Positions 26,777 through 36,434 of a stretch of 64,000 nucleotides of DNA are shown piece after piece. Within the stretch, counting starts at the first letter, position 1; the number at the start of each line of letters is the position of its first letter. Below the pieces are notes generated by a model. That model did not search any database, was not told the origin of the DNA, and saw only the letters and a program-made list of their open reading frames with translations. The position numbers and the translations under genes were made by a program. Source of the DNA: Ellagibacter isourolithinifaciens (GTDB lineage Bacteria; Actinomycetota; Coriobacteriia; Coriobacteriales; Eggerthellaceae). The DNA lies in assembly GCF_008831035.1 (NCBI RefSeq), contig NZ_WAJR01000007.1, forward strand, positions 41,969 to 105,968, given 5' to 3'.

Positions 26777-28308
26777 TGTATGGTCGATGCACGGTGCTCG
26801 GCGCGACGCTGCGCGGGGTCGAGGCGATACCCGTCGACGTCGAGGTTGCGGTGTCGAACGGGCTTCCGGGCTTCTCTATTGTGGGCATGGGCGACGCTTC
26901 GGTCCAAGAGGCGCGTGAGCGTGTGAGGGCCGCCCTTCGGTCGAGCGGGTTTCAGATGCCGAGCGACAAAATCGTCGTCAACCTCGCGCCAAGCTCCCTG
27001 AGAAAGACTGGCTCGGGTCTTGATCTGCCCATCGCCGTTGCACTTTTGGCCGCAACGGGGCAAATCGATCGTGCCTGCATCGAGAACCGCCTGTTCGTCG
27101 GAGAGCTTTCGCTCGAGGGCTTCGTGCGCGGCGTGGCGGGCTCGCTCGCCTTCGCGTTGTGCGCTAAAAAGAGGGGTTGCTCGCTTGTGTGCGCCGAGGA
27201 CGGCGAAACGGTGAGCGTCGATGGGCTCGCCCAGTACGGCCTGCGATTTCTCGGCGGGATGCGCGCGGCAGCCGACTTGCCCTTGCTCTCGCCCCTTGTT
27301 CCTGAAAGCGCTGTGTGCGATCTCGATTTTCGCGATGTCGCAGGGCATGAGGTCGCCAAGCGCGCCCTGCAGATAGCGGCTGCGGGAAGGCATGGGGTGC
27401 TCATGATGGGGCCTCCTGGGTCGGGTAAGACCATGCTTGCCTCGCGGCTGCCCTCGCTTTTGCCACCCCTCTCGCAGGAAGAGGCGCTTGAAACTGCTCT
27501 TATCCACTCGGTGGCGGGGGAGTCGATCGCAGCGATCCTGTCGGGGGTGCGGCCGTTTCGCAAGCCCCACCACTCGGCATCGCTTGCGGGGTTGGTCGGG
27601 GGAGGGTCCCCGATTCGTCCGGGCGAGATAACACTTGCGCACAACGGCGTGCTCTTCCTTGACGAGCTATCCGAATTCAAGAGCTCGGTTCTGCAGGGCA
27701 TACGCCAGCCGATGGAAACAGGGGAGGTTAGGCTTACCCGCGCCGACGGTACGGTCACGTTCCCCGCGCGGTTCATGCTGGTCGCGGCCTCGAACCCTTG
27801 CCCGTGCGGTCATTTGGGGGACGAGGAGACTGCATGCACGTGCACGCTCACCCAGGTGAAGAACTACCAAGGACGCATAGGGGGTCCGCTTATGGATCGA
27901 ATCGATTTGCATCTCGATGTTCAGAGGATTCCCCCAAGCGACGTAATCGCGACGGGGTCGGGAACGTCGTCGGAGACGCTACGGGAAGGGGTGTTGAAAG
28001 CGAGGGAGTTCGCGCGGTGGAGGTCGCTGCACGACGCGGGGGCTCGCGTGTCGGCATCCGTTTCTCCCGATGAGGCCGCGTCGGGACCAAGACGGCCGGC
28101 CGACTTGGTGCGCGATTGCCATCTTTCCGAGTCGAGCCGCGAGTTCTTCGAGCAGTCTGCGAAAGCCCACAACATGAGCGGCCGCGCCATCATGCGCACC
28201 CTCTCCGTTGCGCGCACCATTGCCGATATGGAAGAGTCCCACGAAGTGCTGATGACGCATCTGTGCGAGGCGCTCAGTTTTCGGGTGAGGGAAGGGGTGG
28301 GCGTATGA
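26776..28308 (+). CDS. comM: YifB/ComM-family AAA+ ATPase (Mg chelatase-like)
   Basis: AAA+ helicase of the ComM family, which promotes branch migration during natural transformation in studied bacteria. An N-terminal ChlI-like domain (YGRCTVLGATLRGVEAIPVDVE, FSIVGMGDASVQEARERVRAAL) precedes the AAA+ core: Walker A GPPGSGKTM near residue 216, Walker B VLFLDELSEF near 293, and the Cys cluster NPCPCGHLGDEETACTC near 338. The 510-aa length is normal. The start overlaps the yraN stop, and the dprA ATG overlaps its own TGA. A comM-dprA pair suggests DNA processing after uptake. Confidence 0.94.
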   Translation: MYGRCTVLGATLRGVEAIPVDVEVAVSNGLPGFSIVGMGDASVQEARERVRAALRSSGFQMPSDKIVVNLAPSSLRKTGSGLDLPIAVALLAATGQIDRACIENRLFVGELSLEGFVRGVAGSLAFALCAKKRGCSLVCAEDGETVSVDGLAQYGLRFLGGMRAAADLPLLSPLVPESAVCDLDFRDVAGHEVAKRALQIAAAGRHGVLMMGPPGSGKTMLASRLPSLLPPLSQEEALETALIHSVAGESIAAILSGVRPFRKPHHSASLAGLVGGGSPIRPGEITLAHNGVLFLDELSEFKSSVLQGIRQPMETGEVRLTRADGTVTFPARFMLVAASNPCPCGHLGDEETACTCTLTQVKNYQGRIGGPLMDRIDLHLDVQRIPPSDVIATGSGTSSETLREGVLKAREFARWRSLHDAGARVSASVSPDEAASGPRRPADLVRDCHLSESSREFFEQSAKAHNMSGRAIMRTLSVARTIADMEESHEVLMTHLCEALSFRVREGVGV

Positions 28309-29261
28309 GCGCGACAGTTGCGCAGACCGCGGTGCTCTCTGGGCCTAAATCGGTCGTCGAGCGGGGGAGCGAAGACTACCCCGAGCGCTTTTTGCGGTGC
28401 GGTTCTCCTCCCGATCGTCTGTACGTGATAGGCAATGTCACGGTCTTGCGGATGCCCTCGCTCTCTGTTGTGGGCGCCCGCAAGGCGACACCCTACGGGC
28501 GCGGATGCGCGCGGCGCTTCTCGACGCTCGCCGCCGCACGGGGCCTTGTCATCGTATCGGGCGGCGCGCGCGGGTGCGATTCCGAGGCCCATCGCGCGGC
28601 GATTGCCGAAGGCGCGCCGACGGTGGCGTTTCTCGGCGGCGGCTGCGACCGTATCTACCCGGCGGAAAATGCTGCGCTCTTCCAGTCGATCATCGATGGC
28701 GGGGGCGCTGTCGTCTCCGAGCGCGACTGGACGTTCCCGCCGGTGCCGTATGCCTTTCGCGCGAGGAACCGCCTCATAGCAAGCCTCTCTGCGGCAACGC
28801 TCATCGTCGAGGCGGGGCTGCCTTCGGGCACCTTCTCCACCGCAGACGAGGCGCTCGCGGCAGGAAGCGAGGTTCTCGCCGTACCTGGGTCGATAACATC
28901 GGCGTCCTCCCGCGGGGCAAATCGCCTGATTTCGCAAGGTGCGGTGCCCATCATCGACGACGATACGTTTCTCGATGCCCTTTTCAGCATATACGGATGC
29001 TTGCGGCAGGAGACCTTCCCGGGCGAGGGCCCAGGGGATGGCGCTTTGGCGGGCCGCCAAGCTGCCGACCCCCTCGTCGCGGCGCTTCGGGCCGAGCCTT
29101 TGGGGATGGAAAAGCTTCGCGACATCGCGAAAGAGTGCGTGCCTGCAGGCGATGACCCGTGGGCCTGGCTCATGCTGCGCTTGGCGAAGCTCGAGCAGGA
29201 AGGGGAGGTGCAGCGGTATCCCGACGGGCGCTTCGGGCCGGTGGTGCGCCCTCTGGTATAA
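28305..29261 (+). CDS. dprA: DNA processing protein DprA
   Basis: Binds incoming single-stranded DNA and loads RecA during transformation. The 318-aa protein has the Rossmann-like core: VVGARKATPYG near residue 50, VSGGARGCDSEAHRAA near 85, FLGGGCDRIYPAEN and TLIVEAGLPSGTFSTADEALAAGSEVLAVPG. The C-terminal winged-helix DprA domain follows after about residue 245. The N-terminal SAM-like domain is absent or very short. ATGA overlap with comM implies coupling. SGGARG and the GARKATPYG motif are slight variants of the common SGxAxGID and GSR forms. Confidence 0.92.
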   Translation: MSATVAQTAVLSGPKSVVERGSEDYPERFLRCGSPPDRLYVIGNVTVLRMPSLSVVGARKATPYGRGCARRFSTLAAARGLVIVSGGARGCDSEAHRAAIAEGAPTVAFLGGGCDRIYPAENAALFQSIIDGGGAVVSERDWTFPPVPYAFRARNRLIASLSAATLIVEAGLPSGTFSTADEALAAGSEVLAVPGSITSASSRGANRLISQGAVPIIDDDTFLDALFSIYGCLRQETFPGEGPGDGALAGRQAADPLVAALRAEPLGMEKLRDIAKECVPAGDDPWAWLMLRLAKLEQEGEVQRYPDGRFGPVVRPLV

Positions 29262-29262
29262 T
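29254..29262 (+). promoter_or_regulatory. Extended -10 upstream of trmFO
   Basis: TGG-TATAAT overlaps the last codons of dprA, 86 bp before the trmFO ATG. No -35 match is visible. Confidence 0.5.
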
Positions 29263-29270
29263 CTCACGAC

Positions 29271-29293
29271 GCGGGCGCCGTGCCCGCTCTTTT
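29271..29293 (+). terminator. Terminator or attenuator between dprA and trmFO
   Basis: GCGGGC pairs with GCCCGC around a 5-nt loop, followed by TCTTTT. It lies downstream of the extended -10, so it could attenuate trmFO or end the comM-dprA transcript. Confidence 0.55.
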
Positions 29294-29347
29294 GCACTGA
29301 GAGGCCGGGTCTTTCGCCCGCTGCCTTTTGCTTTCGAGGAGGAATCG

Positions 29348-30736
29348 ATGGGCGACAGTCAACGTGTGGTGCGCATTTTGGGCGCAGGGCTCGCGGGCAG
29401 CGAGGCGGCGCTCCAGCTCGCCGATCGCGGCATTCGTGTGGAGCTTGTCGAGATGCGCCCCGAGGTGGGCACCGCCGTGCATAAAACCGGTAACGCCGCG
29501 GAGCTCGTGTGCTCGAACTCGCTTAAGAGCACCAACCCCGACAGTGCTGCGGGAATGCTCAAAGCGGAGCTCTCCGCGCTTGGGTCTCATCTCATCGACG
29601 CCGCGATGCGCAACCGGGTGGCCGCGGGCGGCGCGCTCGCCGTTGACCGCGATGCGTTCTCGAGCGAGGTGACGGCGCGCCTTTGCGCCCATCCTTGCAT
29701 TGAGATCTCCCGTCGTCTCGCAAGGAGCCTTGATGAGGAGGCGGTGGGCGTCGACGCGCTCATCGTCGCCACCGGTCCATTGACCGAGGGCGATCTGGCC
29801 CAGTCGCTGTGCGAGGCAACAGGTGCTGACAACCTAGCCTTCTTCGACGCTGCGGCGCCCGTCGTCATGGCGGAGTCCCTCGATCGCGAGAAGCTTTTCT
29901 CCCAAAGTCGCTACGAGGAGGGCGCGGGCGATTACCTGAACGCCCCGTTCAGCAAGGAGGAGTACGAGGCTTTCGCTCAGGAATTGGTCGGTGCTGAGCG
30001 CGTGATCAAGCGCGAGTTCGAGTCGAAGGACCTCTTTCAGGCGTGCCAGCCGATCGAGGAGATCGCCCGCACGGGAATCGACGCGCCCCGTTTTGGGGCC
30101 TTGAAACCCGTGGGGCTTACCGACCCGCGTACGGGTCGCAGGCCTTGGGCAGCGCTCCAGCTGCGCGCCGAGGACGCCCATGGCGAAAGCTACAACCTTG
30201 TCGGCTTCCAGACCAACCTCACGTTTCCCGAGCAGCGGCGTGTGTTCCGCATGATTCCGGGGCTCGAGAGCGCCGAGTTCGCGCGCTATGGGGTCATGCA
30301 CCGCAACACCTTCATCAACGCGCCTTCGCTTCTCGACTCCAACCTGAGGTTCCGCCCAGAGATTGAGGCGCGGTGGGGCGTTCCCGTCTATGTGGCGGGG
30401 CAGCTCGCCGGCACGGAAGGCTATTGCGAGGCCATCCGCTCGGGGCTCCATGCGTCGCTCGCCGTCGTAGCCGAGCTTTCGGGCGAGAAGCCGCTTCCTC
30501 TTTCCGAGGATACGGCGTTCGGCGCGCTCATGGGCTACGCGACCAACCCTCAGACGACGGGGTATCAGCCGATGCACGTCAATTTCGGCATTATGCGCCC
30601 GCTTGACGAGCGAATCCGCAACAAGCGCGAGCGCTATGCGGCCTACGCACGCCGCGGGTCCGAGGCGCTTGCAGACTATTGCGGCCAGCTACGCCAGCGC
30701 GGGCTCCTGCCTTCGGAAGAAGGGGGCGAGCGTTAG
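29348..30736 (+). CDS. trmFO: tRNA m5U54 methyltransferase TrmFO (folate/FAD-dependent)
   Basis: FAD- and methylenetetrahydrofolate-dependent enzyme making ribothymidine 54 in tRNA. FAD-binding GAGLAGSEAALQLADRG lies near residue 11. NAAELVCSNSLKS with a conserved Cys near 57 and CQPIEEIARTG near 235 are family signatures, and AGQLAGTEGYCEAIRSGLHA is the C-terminal FAD contact. The 462-aa length is standard. GAGGAGGA precedes ATG 29348; the frame stays open further upstream without similarity. topA, often present between dprA and trmFO, is absent here. Confidence 0.95.
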   Translation: MGDSQRVVRILGAGLAGSEAALQLADRGIRVELVEMRPEVGTAVHKTGNAAELVCSNSLKSTNPDSAAGMLKAELSALGSHLIDAAMRNRVAAGGALAVDRDAFSSEVTARLCAHPCIEISRRLARSLDEEAVGVDALIVATGPLTEGDLAQSLCEATGADNLAFFDAAAPVVMAESLDREKLFSQSRYEEGAGDYLNAPFSKEEYEAFAQELVGAERVIKREFESKDLFQACQPIEEIARTGIDAPRFGALKPVGLTDPRTGRRPWAALQLRAEDAHGESYNLVGFQTNLTFPEQRRVFRMIPGLESAEFARYGVMHRNTFINAPSLLDSNLRFRPEIEARWGVPVYVAGQLAGTEGYCEAIRSGLHASLAVVAELSGEKPLPLSEDTAFGALMGYATNPQTTGYQPMHVNFGIMRPLDERIRNKRERYAAYARRGSEALADYCGQLRQRGLLPSEEGGER

Positions 30737-30739
30737 CTC

Positions 30740-31726
30740 ATGGCTGCGGAAAGCAAGCGATCTTCCTCCGTGGCGGGTGATGAGGCCGTCGCTGAGGAAC
30801 AGCAGATTGACGTCGTGGTCTCATGCGCCATCGATGACTTCTGCGATGCGCTCGTTGCAGAGCGAAACGCCTCGGGTAACACCGTTCGCGCCTATCGGAC
30901 CGACTTAGGGGACTACGGTCGGTGGGCTTATCGCGAGAAGCTCGATGCGCTCCATGCAAGCCATCGGGACCTGCGGTGCTATCTGGCGCAGCTCGATGCG
31001 GCGCGCTATTCGCGCAGGACGGTCAACCGCCGCCTTTCGGCGCTGCGCACGTTTTTCCGCTGGCTGAACGTGACAGGACGCGTTGACGCCAATCCGGCGA
31101 GCGCGCTCATCGGGCCGAAGAGCGGAAAGCACCTTCCGCAGGTTCTTCGCCCGCGCGATATGGCACGGCTGCTGTCGGTCCACGCCTCGCGCGATTTGAA
31201 GGGGCGCCCCCGCGAGCAGTCGCTTACCGATATGCGCGACCAGGCGATACTCGAATTCCTCTATGCGTGCGGCGCGCGCATCTCCGAGACGTCGGGCCTG
31301 CTTGCTGTTAATATCGACTTCGACGAGAAGCAGGCGCGCCTGTTCGGCAAGGGCTCGAAGGAGCGCATCGTCCCCTTGCACGATCTGGCCGTGGACTCCC
31401 TCAGGCGATATGCGCTCGTGGCGCGCCCGAAGCTGCTCGACGGCAAGGAGTGCCCGTACTTCTTCGTATCGACGCGCGGCAACCAGATGAAGACCGATGC
31501 GATGCGCAAGATGTTCAAGGCGACGGTGCGCGAGGCGGGGCTTGACGACTCCCTATCGCCGCACGATATGCGCCATACCTTCGCGACCGACCTTCTCAAC
31601 GGCGGCGCCGATTTGCGCAGCGTCCAGGAAATGCTCGGGCATGCTCAGCTTTCCACCACGCAGGTGTATACGCACCTGTCGGTGGAACGGCTAAAGAAGG
31701 TGCATGACCAGGCGCTTCCTCGCTAG
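30740..31726 (+). CDS. xerC: Tyrosine recombinase XerC/XerD type
   Basis: Site-specific recombinase for chromosome dimer resolution at dif. The N-terminal SAM-like core-binding domain (about residues 30-120) precedes the catalytic domain with Arg180 (GARISE), Lys207 (KGSKER), His275 and Arg278 (HDMRHTF), His301 (LGHAQL) and Tyr310 (VYTHL), a complete set. The 328-aa length includes an acidic N-terminal extension of about 25 residues. It starts 4 bp after trmFO stop. The trmFO-xerC order is typical of chromosomal XerC and argues against a phage integrase. Confidence 0.93.
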   Translation: MAAESKRSSSVAGDEAVAEEQQIDVVVSCAIDDFCDALVAERNASGNTVRAYRTDLGDYGRWAYREKLDALHASHRDLRCYLAQLDAARYSRRTVNRRLSALRTFFRWLNVTGRVDANPASALIGPKSGKHLPQVLRPRDMARLLSVHASRDLKGRPREQSLTDMRDQAILEFLYACGARISETSGLLAVNIDFDEKQARLFGKGSKERIVPLHDLAVDSLRRYALVARPKLLDGKECPYFFVSTRGNQMKTDAMRKMFKATVREAGLDDSLSPHDMRHTFATDLLNGGADLRSVQEMLGHAQLSTTQVYTHLSVERLKKVHDQALPR

Positions 31727-31730
31727 TCAG

Positions 31731-32075
31731 TCATTTTCCCAGGAGGTGTCGAAGAGCGGCTACGGGGTGGGCGAAGAGCATGCGCGGGCCTGAGAAGCGC
31801 ATGACGGCGCGAATCGCCTCGCGCTTCGCAGGCGCGTAGCAGTGGATGGGGCACGAGTTACAATCCTTCTTCTCGTGCATCTTCAAGCAGCGCTCCGTGC
31901 GCTTCGCGCAGTACGCATCGAGCTCGGCGCATGCGGCGCACAGGGGCTTCCCGCATACTGCACGGGCCTCACGCGGCTCATCTTTGTGGTTCGCGGCGCA
32001 ATACAGCGCGATCATCTGGGAAATCGTCCGCTTCTCGCGCTCTCGCCGCTTTCGGGTTTTCGATGTGTCTTCCAT
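31731..32075 (-). CDS. YgbA_NO family (nitrous oxide-stimulated promoter) protein
   Basis: Small cysteine-rich cytoplasmic protein of the YgbA_NO family; in enterics the ygbA gene is induced by nitric oxide, but the biochemical role is unclear. The 114-aa product has REKRTISQMIALYCAANH, several Cys (CGKPLCAAC, CLKMHEKKDCNSCPIHCY) suited to an iron-sulfur or zinc site, and the family's KREAIRAVMRFSGPRMLFAHPVAALRHL end. It is convergent with xerC, 4 bp apart, and divergent from uvrA. Confidence 0.88.
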   Translation of the reverse strand: MEDTSKTRKRREREKRTISQMIALYCAANHKDEPREARAVCGKPLCAACAELDAYCAKRTERCLKMHEKKDCNSCPIHCYAPAKREAIRAVMRFSGPRMLFAHPVAALRHLLGK

Positions 32076-32178
32076 GGCTAACAGTGTAGCAAACGGAATG
32101 CGGAATCAAAGGAACTCCATCGGGGAAGCGGGTTTTGCGGTCCCTCACGTGCCCGCAAGGCTTGGGTGGCTCGTCGAG

Positions 32179-32225
32179 GGCGGTACAACCGCGTCCCATC
32201 TAAGGTGGTATAGCTACGTCCCATC
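32179..32225 (+). repeat. Tandem 22-bp imperfect repeat upstream of uvrA
   Basis: Two units at 32179-32200 and 32204-32225, matching at 17 of 22 bases, both starting GGYGGTA and ending CGTCCCATC, with a 25-bp period. The first unit holds a perfect GCGGT-ACA-ACCGC inverted repeat. Function unknown; the unit vaguely resembles a T-box core but no aminoacyl-tRNA synthetase gene follows. Confidence 0.55.
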
Positions 32226-32275
32226 GAAAGTTACGCGGCTGCATCCCGTCCGTCGAACATCCTGTGCCGTTTTAG

Positions 32276-32289
32276 CGAACAGATGTTTT
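32276..32289. promoter_or_regulatory. LexA (SOS) box upstream of uvrA
   Basis: CGAACAGATGTTTT matches 13 of 14 positions of the Gram-positive SOS box CGAACRNRYGTTYC. It lies just upstream of the uvrA -35 region. Confidence 0.65.
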
Positions 32290-32293
32290 CTCA

Positions 32294-32323
32294 TTGATGG
32301 CTTCGCGCGCGCTGCGATACAAT
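32294..32323 (+). promoter_or_regulatory. uvrA promoter
   Basis: TTGATG and TACAAT separated by 18 bp, 39 bp upstream of the uvrA ATG and directly after the LexA box. Confidence 0.55.
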
Positions 32324-32361
32324 CGTTCGGCTACACAGATATCTTTGGAAGATGAGGGAAC

Positions 32362-35259
32362 ATGGGACAAAACTCGATCGTCATCAAGGGCGCTCGCGAG
32401 CATAACCTCAAAAACGTCGATTTGGAAATCCCGCGCGACAAGCTGGTCGTCATAACCGGTCTTTCGGGCTCGGGCAAGTCAAGCCTTGCCTTCGACACCA
32501 TGTACGCCGAGGGCCAGCGCCGCTACGTGGAAAGCCTGTCGAGTTATGCACGCATGTTCCTGGGCCAGATGAGCAAGCCCGACCTCGACAGCATCGACGG
32601 CTTGTCCCCGGCGGTCTCCATCGACCAGAAGACCACCTCGAGAAACCCGCGCTCCACCGTGGGCACCACTACTGAAATCTACGACTACTTGCGCCTTCTG
32701 TTCGCGCGCGTGGGCATCCCTCACTGCCCGGAGTGCGGGCGCGTCATCAAGAAGCAGACGACCGACCAGGTGACCGACGATATCCTCGCGCTCGCCGCCG
32801 ATGAAAGCACTCGCGCGATCATCATGGCGCCTGTAGTCACGGGCCGCAAGGGCGAGTTCACGAAGCTCTTCGCCGACCTTGCGAAGGAGGGCTTCTCCCG
32901 CGTGCGCATCGATGGCGAAATCGTGAAGCTCACGGGCGAGCCCATCACCTTGAACAAGAAGATCAAGCACTTCATCGACGTTGTTGTCGACCGCGTCGTG
33001 CTGAAGAAATCCGCCACGACCCGCATCGCCGAGTCGGTGGAGAACGCGACGAAGCTCGCCGAGGGGCGCGTGCTTGTCCAGGTGCTCGGCCCCGATGGTA
33101 AGCCCCAGGGCGAGGCGGGCGGTACTTCAAGCGGCGCTACGGGTGGGCTCGGCGCAGGGGAACACCTCTTCTCGCTTGCGCTCGCCTGTCCCGAACATGG
33201 TCATTCCATGGACGAGCTTCAGCCGCGCGACTTCTCCTTCAATGCACCGTACGGCGCCTGCCCCGACTGCCTGGGAATCGGCAGCCGCGACGAGGTCGAC
33301 CCCTCGCTCGTGGTGCCCGACCCGTCGCTTTCCCTCGATGAGGGCGTCATCGCGCCGTTTCGTACGGGGAACTACTATCCGCAGGTCATCAAGGCGGTAG
33401 CGGCGCACATGGGCGTCGACTCGTCCACGCCGTGGGAGGATATGCCGCGCCGCGCGCAGAAGGCCATCATGTCGGGCCTCGGCAAGGAGAAGGTGCGCGT
33501 CGACTACGTCACGGTCGACGGCCGCGAGACGTACTGGTACATCGAGTGGGAAGGCGTGCTCGCTGTGGTTATGCGCCGCTACCAGGAGGCGCAGACCGAC
33601 ACGCAGCGCGAGCGCCTCCAGCAGTATTTCGCGACGGTGCCCTGCCAGACCTGCCACGGTAAGCGCTTGAAGCCCGAAATTCTCGCTGTCACCGTGGGCG
33701 GCAAGTCCATCCACGATGTGACGGAGATGTCAGCCGCCGATTCCTACGCGTTCTTCAGCGGCCTTTCGTTCTCGGGCCAGGCCGAGCGCATTGCGGGGCC
33801 CATCGTGAAGGAGATCAAGGCGCGACTGAAGTTCCTCGTGGACGTGGGACTCGACTACCTGACGCTCGAGCGCGCCACCGCTACGCTGTCGGGCGGCGAG
33901 GCTCAACGCATCCGCCTCGCCACGCAGATTGGCGCGGGGCTTATGGGCGTGCTCTATATCTTAGACGAACCTTCGATTGGCTTGCATCAGCGCGACAACG
34001 AGCGGCTTATCGCCACGTTGGAGCACCTGCGCGACCTCGGCAACACCGTCGTTGTGGTCGAGCACGACGAGGACACCATCCGCAGCGCCGACTTCGTGGT
34101 CGACATGGGGCCGGGCGCGGGCGAGCGCGGCGGGGAAGTGGTCGCGGCGGGAACTCCTGCCCAGATCATGAAGGCGAAGCGCTCGCTCACGGCGGATTAT
34201 CTGTCGGGCCGTCGTAAGATCGAGGTGCCCCAGACCCGCCGCCATCCCAAGCGTGGGTCCATCAAGATGACGGGCGCTTCGGAGAACAACCTGAAAAACG
34301 TCACGCTTGAGGTGCCTATCGGCACGTTCACCGTGATCACCGGCGTATCTGGCTCGGGCAAAAGCTCGCTTATCACCGATACGCTCGCGCCTGCCCTGGC
34401 CAACCGCGTGAACCATGCGCACCGGCGCACGGGCGCGTACCGCAAGATCACCGGGCTCGAGTCGATCGACAAGGTCATCAACATCGACCAAAGCCCTATC
34501 GGTCGAACCCCGCGCAGCAACCCTGCCACCTATATCGGGCTGTGGGACGACATTCGCGCCCTGTTCTCCTCGACGCAGGAGGCGAAGGCGCGCGGATATG
34601 CTCCAGGTCGCTTCAGCTTCAACGTGAGCGGCGGCCGCTGCGAGGCCTGCAAAGGCGACGGCCAGATTAAAATCGAGATGCACTTCCTTCCCGACGTGTA
34701 CGTTCCCTGCGAGGTTTGCGGGGGGAAGCGCTACAACCGCGAGACGCTCCAGGTCACCTATCGTGGGAAGAACATCGCCGAGGTCCTCGACATGACGGTC
34801 GAGGATGCGCTTGTGTTCTTCGAGCACATCCCCGGCATTAAGCGTAAGCTCCAGACGCTGTTCGACGTGGGGCTCGGCTACATTCGTCTCGGTCAGGCGG
34901 CAACGACCCTTTCGGGCGGCGAAGCCCAGCGCGTCAAGCTTGCAAGCGAGCTTCAGAAGCGCTCCACGGGAAAGACGTTCTATATTCTCGATGAGCCGAC
35001 GACGGGCTTGCACTTCGAAGACGTGCGCCAGCTGCTCGTCGTGTTGCAGCGCCTGGTTGACGCTGGCAACACGGTGCTCGTCATCGAGCACAATCTCGAC
35101 GTCATCAAGTCCGCCGACCATATCGTCGACTTGGGCCCTGAAGGAGGCGAGCGGGGCGGAACGATTATCGCCACCGGTACGCCTGAAGAGATAGCGCAGG
35201 TGGAAGGTAGCTTTACCGGAAAGTTCCTCAAGAAGATGCTGGGCGATCATGCGGGGTAG
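32362..35259 (+). CDS. uvrA: Excinuclease ABC subunit A
   Basis: Damage-recognition ATPase of nucleotide excision repair. Two ABC modules are present: the first Walker [15 protein letters not shown] near residue 31 and the second [14 protein letters not shown] near 660. Signature [12 protein letters not shown] and [12 protein letters not shown], Walker [15 protein letters not shown] and [14 protein letters not shown], and zinc-finger cysteines ([19 protein letters not shown]) all fit. The 965-aa length is normal. A small Gly/Ser-rich linker ([18 protein letters not shown], about 250-270) in the first module is unusual. The downstream EamA gene begins inside its last codons. Confidence 0.97.
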   Translation: MGQNSIVIKGAREHNLKNVDLEIPRDKLVVITGLSGSGKSSLAFDTMYAEGQRRYVESLSSYARMFLGQMSKPDLDSIDGLSPAVSIDQKTTSRNPRSTVGTTTEIYDYLRLLFARVGIPHCPECGRVIKKQTTDQVTDDILALAADESTRAIIMAPVVTGRKGEFTKLFADLAKEGFSRVRIDGEIVKLTGEPITLNKKIKHFIDVVVDRVVLKKSATTRIAESVENATKLAEGRVLVQVLGPDGKPQGEAGGTSSGATGGLGAGEHLFSLALACPEHGHSMDELQPRDFSFNAPYGACPDCLGIGSRDEVDPSLVVPDPSLSLDEGVIAPFRTGNYYPQVIKAVAAHMGVDSSTPWEDMPRRAQKAIMSGLGKEKVRVDYVTVDGRETYWYIEWEGVLAVVMRRYQEAQTDTQRERLQQYFATVPCQTCHGKRLKPEILAVTVGGKSIHDVTEMSAADSYAFFSGLSFSGQAERIAGPIVKEIKARLKFLVDVGLDYLTLERATATLSGGEAQRIRLATQIGAGLMGVLYILDEPSIGLHQRDNERLIATLEHLRDLGNTVVVVEHDEDTIRSADFVVDMGPGAGERGGEVVAAGTPAQIMKAKRSLTADYLSGRRKIEVPQTRRHPKRGSIKMTGASENNLKNVTLEVPIGTFTVITGVSGSGKSSLITDTLAPALANRVNHAHRRTGAYRKITGLESIDKVINIDQSPIGRTPRSNPATYIGLWDDIRALFSSTQEAKARGYAPGRFSFNVSGGRCEACKGDGQIKIEMHFLPDVYVPCEVCGGKRYNRETLQVTYRGKNIAEVLDMTVEDALVFFEHIPGIKRKLQTLFDVGLGYIRLGQAATTLSGGEAQRVKLASELQKRSTGKTFYILDEPTTGLHFEDVRQLLVVLQRLVDAGNTVLVIEHNLDVIKSADHIVDLGPEGGERGGTIIATGTPEEIAQVEGSFTGKFLKKMLGDHAG

Positions 35260-36304
35260 TTCGGTCGCGAAGGGCGTTCTGCTCACGGCGGGCGGCGCCA
35301 TATGCTGGGGCTTTTCCGGCACGTGCGCGCAGCTGCTCATGGATATCTACGGCGTTCCCTTAGCGTGGAACGTGTGCGTACGCCTTGTGTTCGCCTCATT
35401 GCTCTACCTGGTATTTTGCACAGCAACGCATCGCGATGAGCTCCTTTGCCTGCTCAAACAGCCCCGCGAGCTGGGACGTCTTCTCGCGTTCTCCATTTTC
35501 GGCGTGCTGCTTGTCCAGGTGTGCTACCAGGGGTGTATCTCTGTCAGCAATGCGGGCACGGCGACCGTGTTCGAGCGATGCGGCCTCATCCTCATCATGC
35601 TCATAACCTGCGTAAAAGCTCGCCGCGCCCCGATGCGCCGCGAGCTTTTGGGCGTCGTTTTGGCCATCGTCGGCACAATCTGCATCGCGACGAAGGGAAA
35701 CCTCGGCATGCTCGCCATTCCCGCCGAGGCGCTCATGTGGGGCGCGGCATCTGCGTGCGCGCTCGTCTTCTACACGATGATGCCGGTGCACCTGCTTGAA
35801 CGATGGGGGAGCGTTGTCACCACGACGGTCTCCATGACGATGGCGGCGATCATCGCGAACGCCGTCGTGCAGCCGTGGAACATGCACGTCGAAGTGACCC
35901 CCGGCATCGTCGCCGCCATGGCGGCGCTGGTGATCGTCGGCACGTTCTTCGCCTACCTGCTGTTCTTGCAGGGTGTGAAACTTGCGGGCCCCATGCGCGC
36001 GGGGCTTGTCGGCAGTATCGAGCCGGTTGCGGCGATGGCGTTCTCCACGCTCTGGCTCGGAACGCCCATCACTCCCTTTGACATCGCCGGCTGCGCGCTC
36101 ATCGTGATCATGGTGCTGCTCGTGACGCAGCGCGAGGAGAAAACGTCTCGCGAGGTGGATCTTTCGAGCGGGGACGCGCAACCGGTTGAGGTCAAGCTCT
36201 CGGTTGAAGGTGCGCAAGCGGCTGATTCGGAGCCCTCCGATAAGTCCGCGCAAACACCCAAGGTTGAGCTTTCGGGGAAGGCCGCGAAACCGATCTTCAA
36301 ATAA
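35249..36304 (+). CDS. EamA/DMT-family transporter with degenerate-repeat tail
   Basis: Ten-helix drug/metabolite transporter, likely a small-molecule exporter in the cytoplasmic membrane; substrate unknown. Two EamA repeats are seen: the first starts [20 protein letters not shown] and the second [16 protein letters not shown], with [16 protein letters not shown] near residue 254 as the typical second-repeat motif. The 351-aa length exceeds the usual roughly 300 because of a hydrophilic C-terminal tail (about residues 297-351) with repeated V-x-[LD]-S-x-x-x-A-Q units. ATG 35249 overlaps the uvrA end by 11 bp. Confidence 0.88.
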   Translation: MRGSSVAKGVLLTAGGAICWGFSGTCAQLLMDIYGVPLAWNVCVRLVFASLLYLVFCTATHRDELLCLLKQPRELGRLLAFSIFGVLLVQVCYQGCISVSNAGTATVFERCGLILIMLITCVKARRAPMRRELLGVVLAIVGTICIATKGNLGMLAIPAEALMWGAASACALVFYTMMPVHLLERWGSVVTTTVSMTMAAIIANAVVQPWNMHVEVTPGIVAAMAALVIVGTFFAYLLFLQGVKLAGPMRAGLVGSIEPVAAMAFSTLWLGTPITPFDIAGCALIVIMVLLVTQREEKTSREVDLSSGDAQPVEVKLSVEGAQAADSEPSDKSAQTPKVELSGKAAKPIFK

Positions 36305-36382
36305 CCCGAGGAAAGCGCATCTTCCATTCCGCCTGTGGGCTTTCTTGCCGTGCGCCTCAATATCGAGACCGTTCACATAATG

Positions 36383-36409
36383 GAGTTACGATTTCTCTCT
36401 TCGTAACAC
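36383..36409. promoter_or_regulatory. NikR-type operator, distal copy
   Basis: GAGTTAC-N13-GTAACAC, a near-perfect inverted repeat. It resembles NikR operators of the GTGTTAC-N(13/14)-GTAACAC type known from other bacteria (recalled, not looked up). It lies exactly 52 bp from the second copy. Confidence 0.65.
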
Positions 36410-36425
36410 TGAATGCTGTTCTGTC

Positions 36426-36434
36426 TGCTATAGT
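36426..36434 (+). promoter_or_regulatory. Extended -10 of the nik operon
   Basis: TGC-TATAGT lies between the two operators and abuts the second. No good -35 is visible. Repressor on the second operator would cover the start of transcription. Confidence 0.55.

Noticed and set aside
30740..31726. Phage or integrative-element integrase
   Set aside because: Position directly after trmFO, size and core-binding domain fit chromosomal XerC; no attachment site or cargo genes are adjacent.
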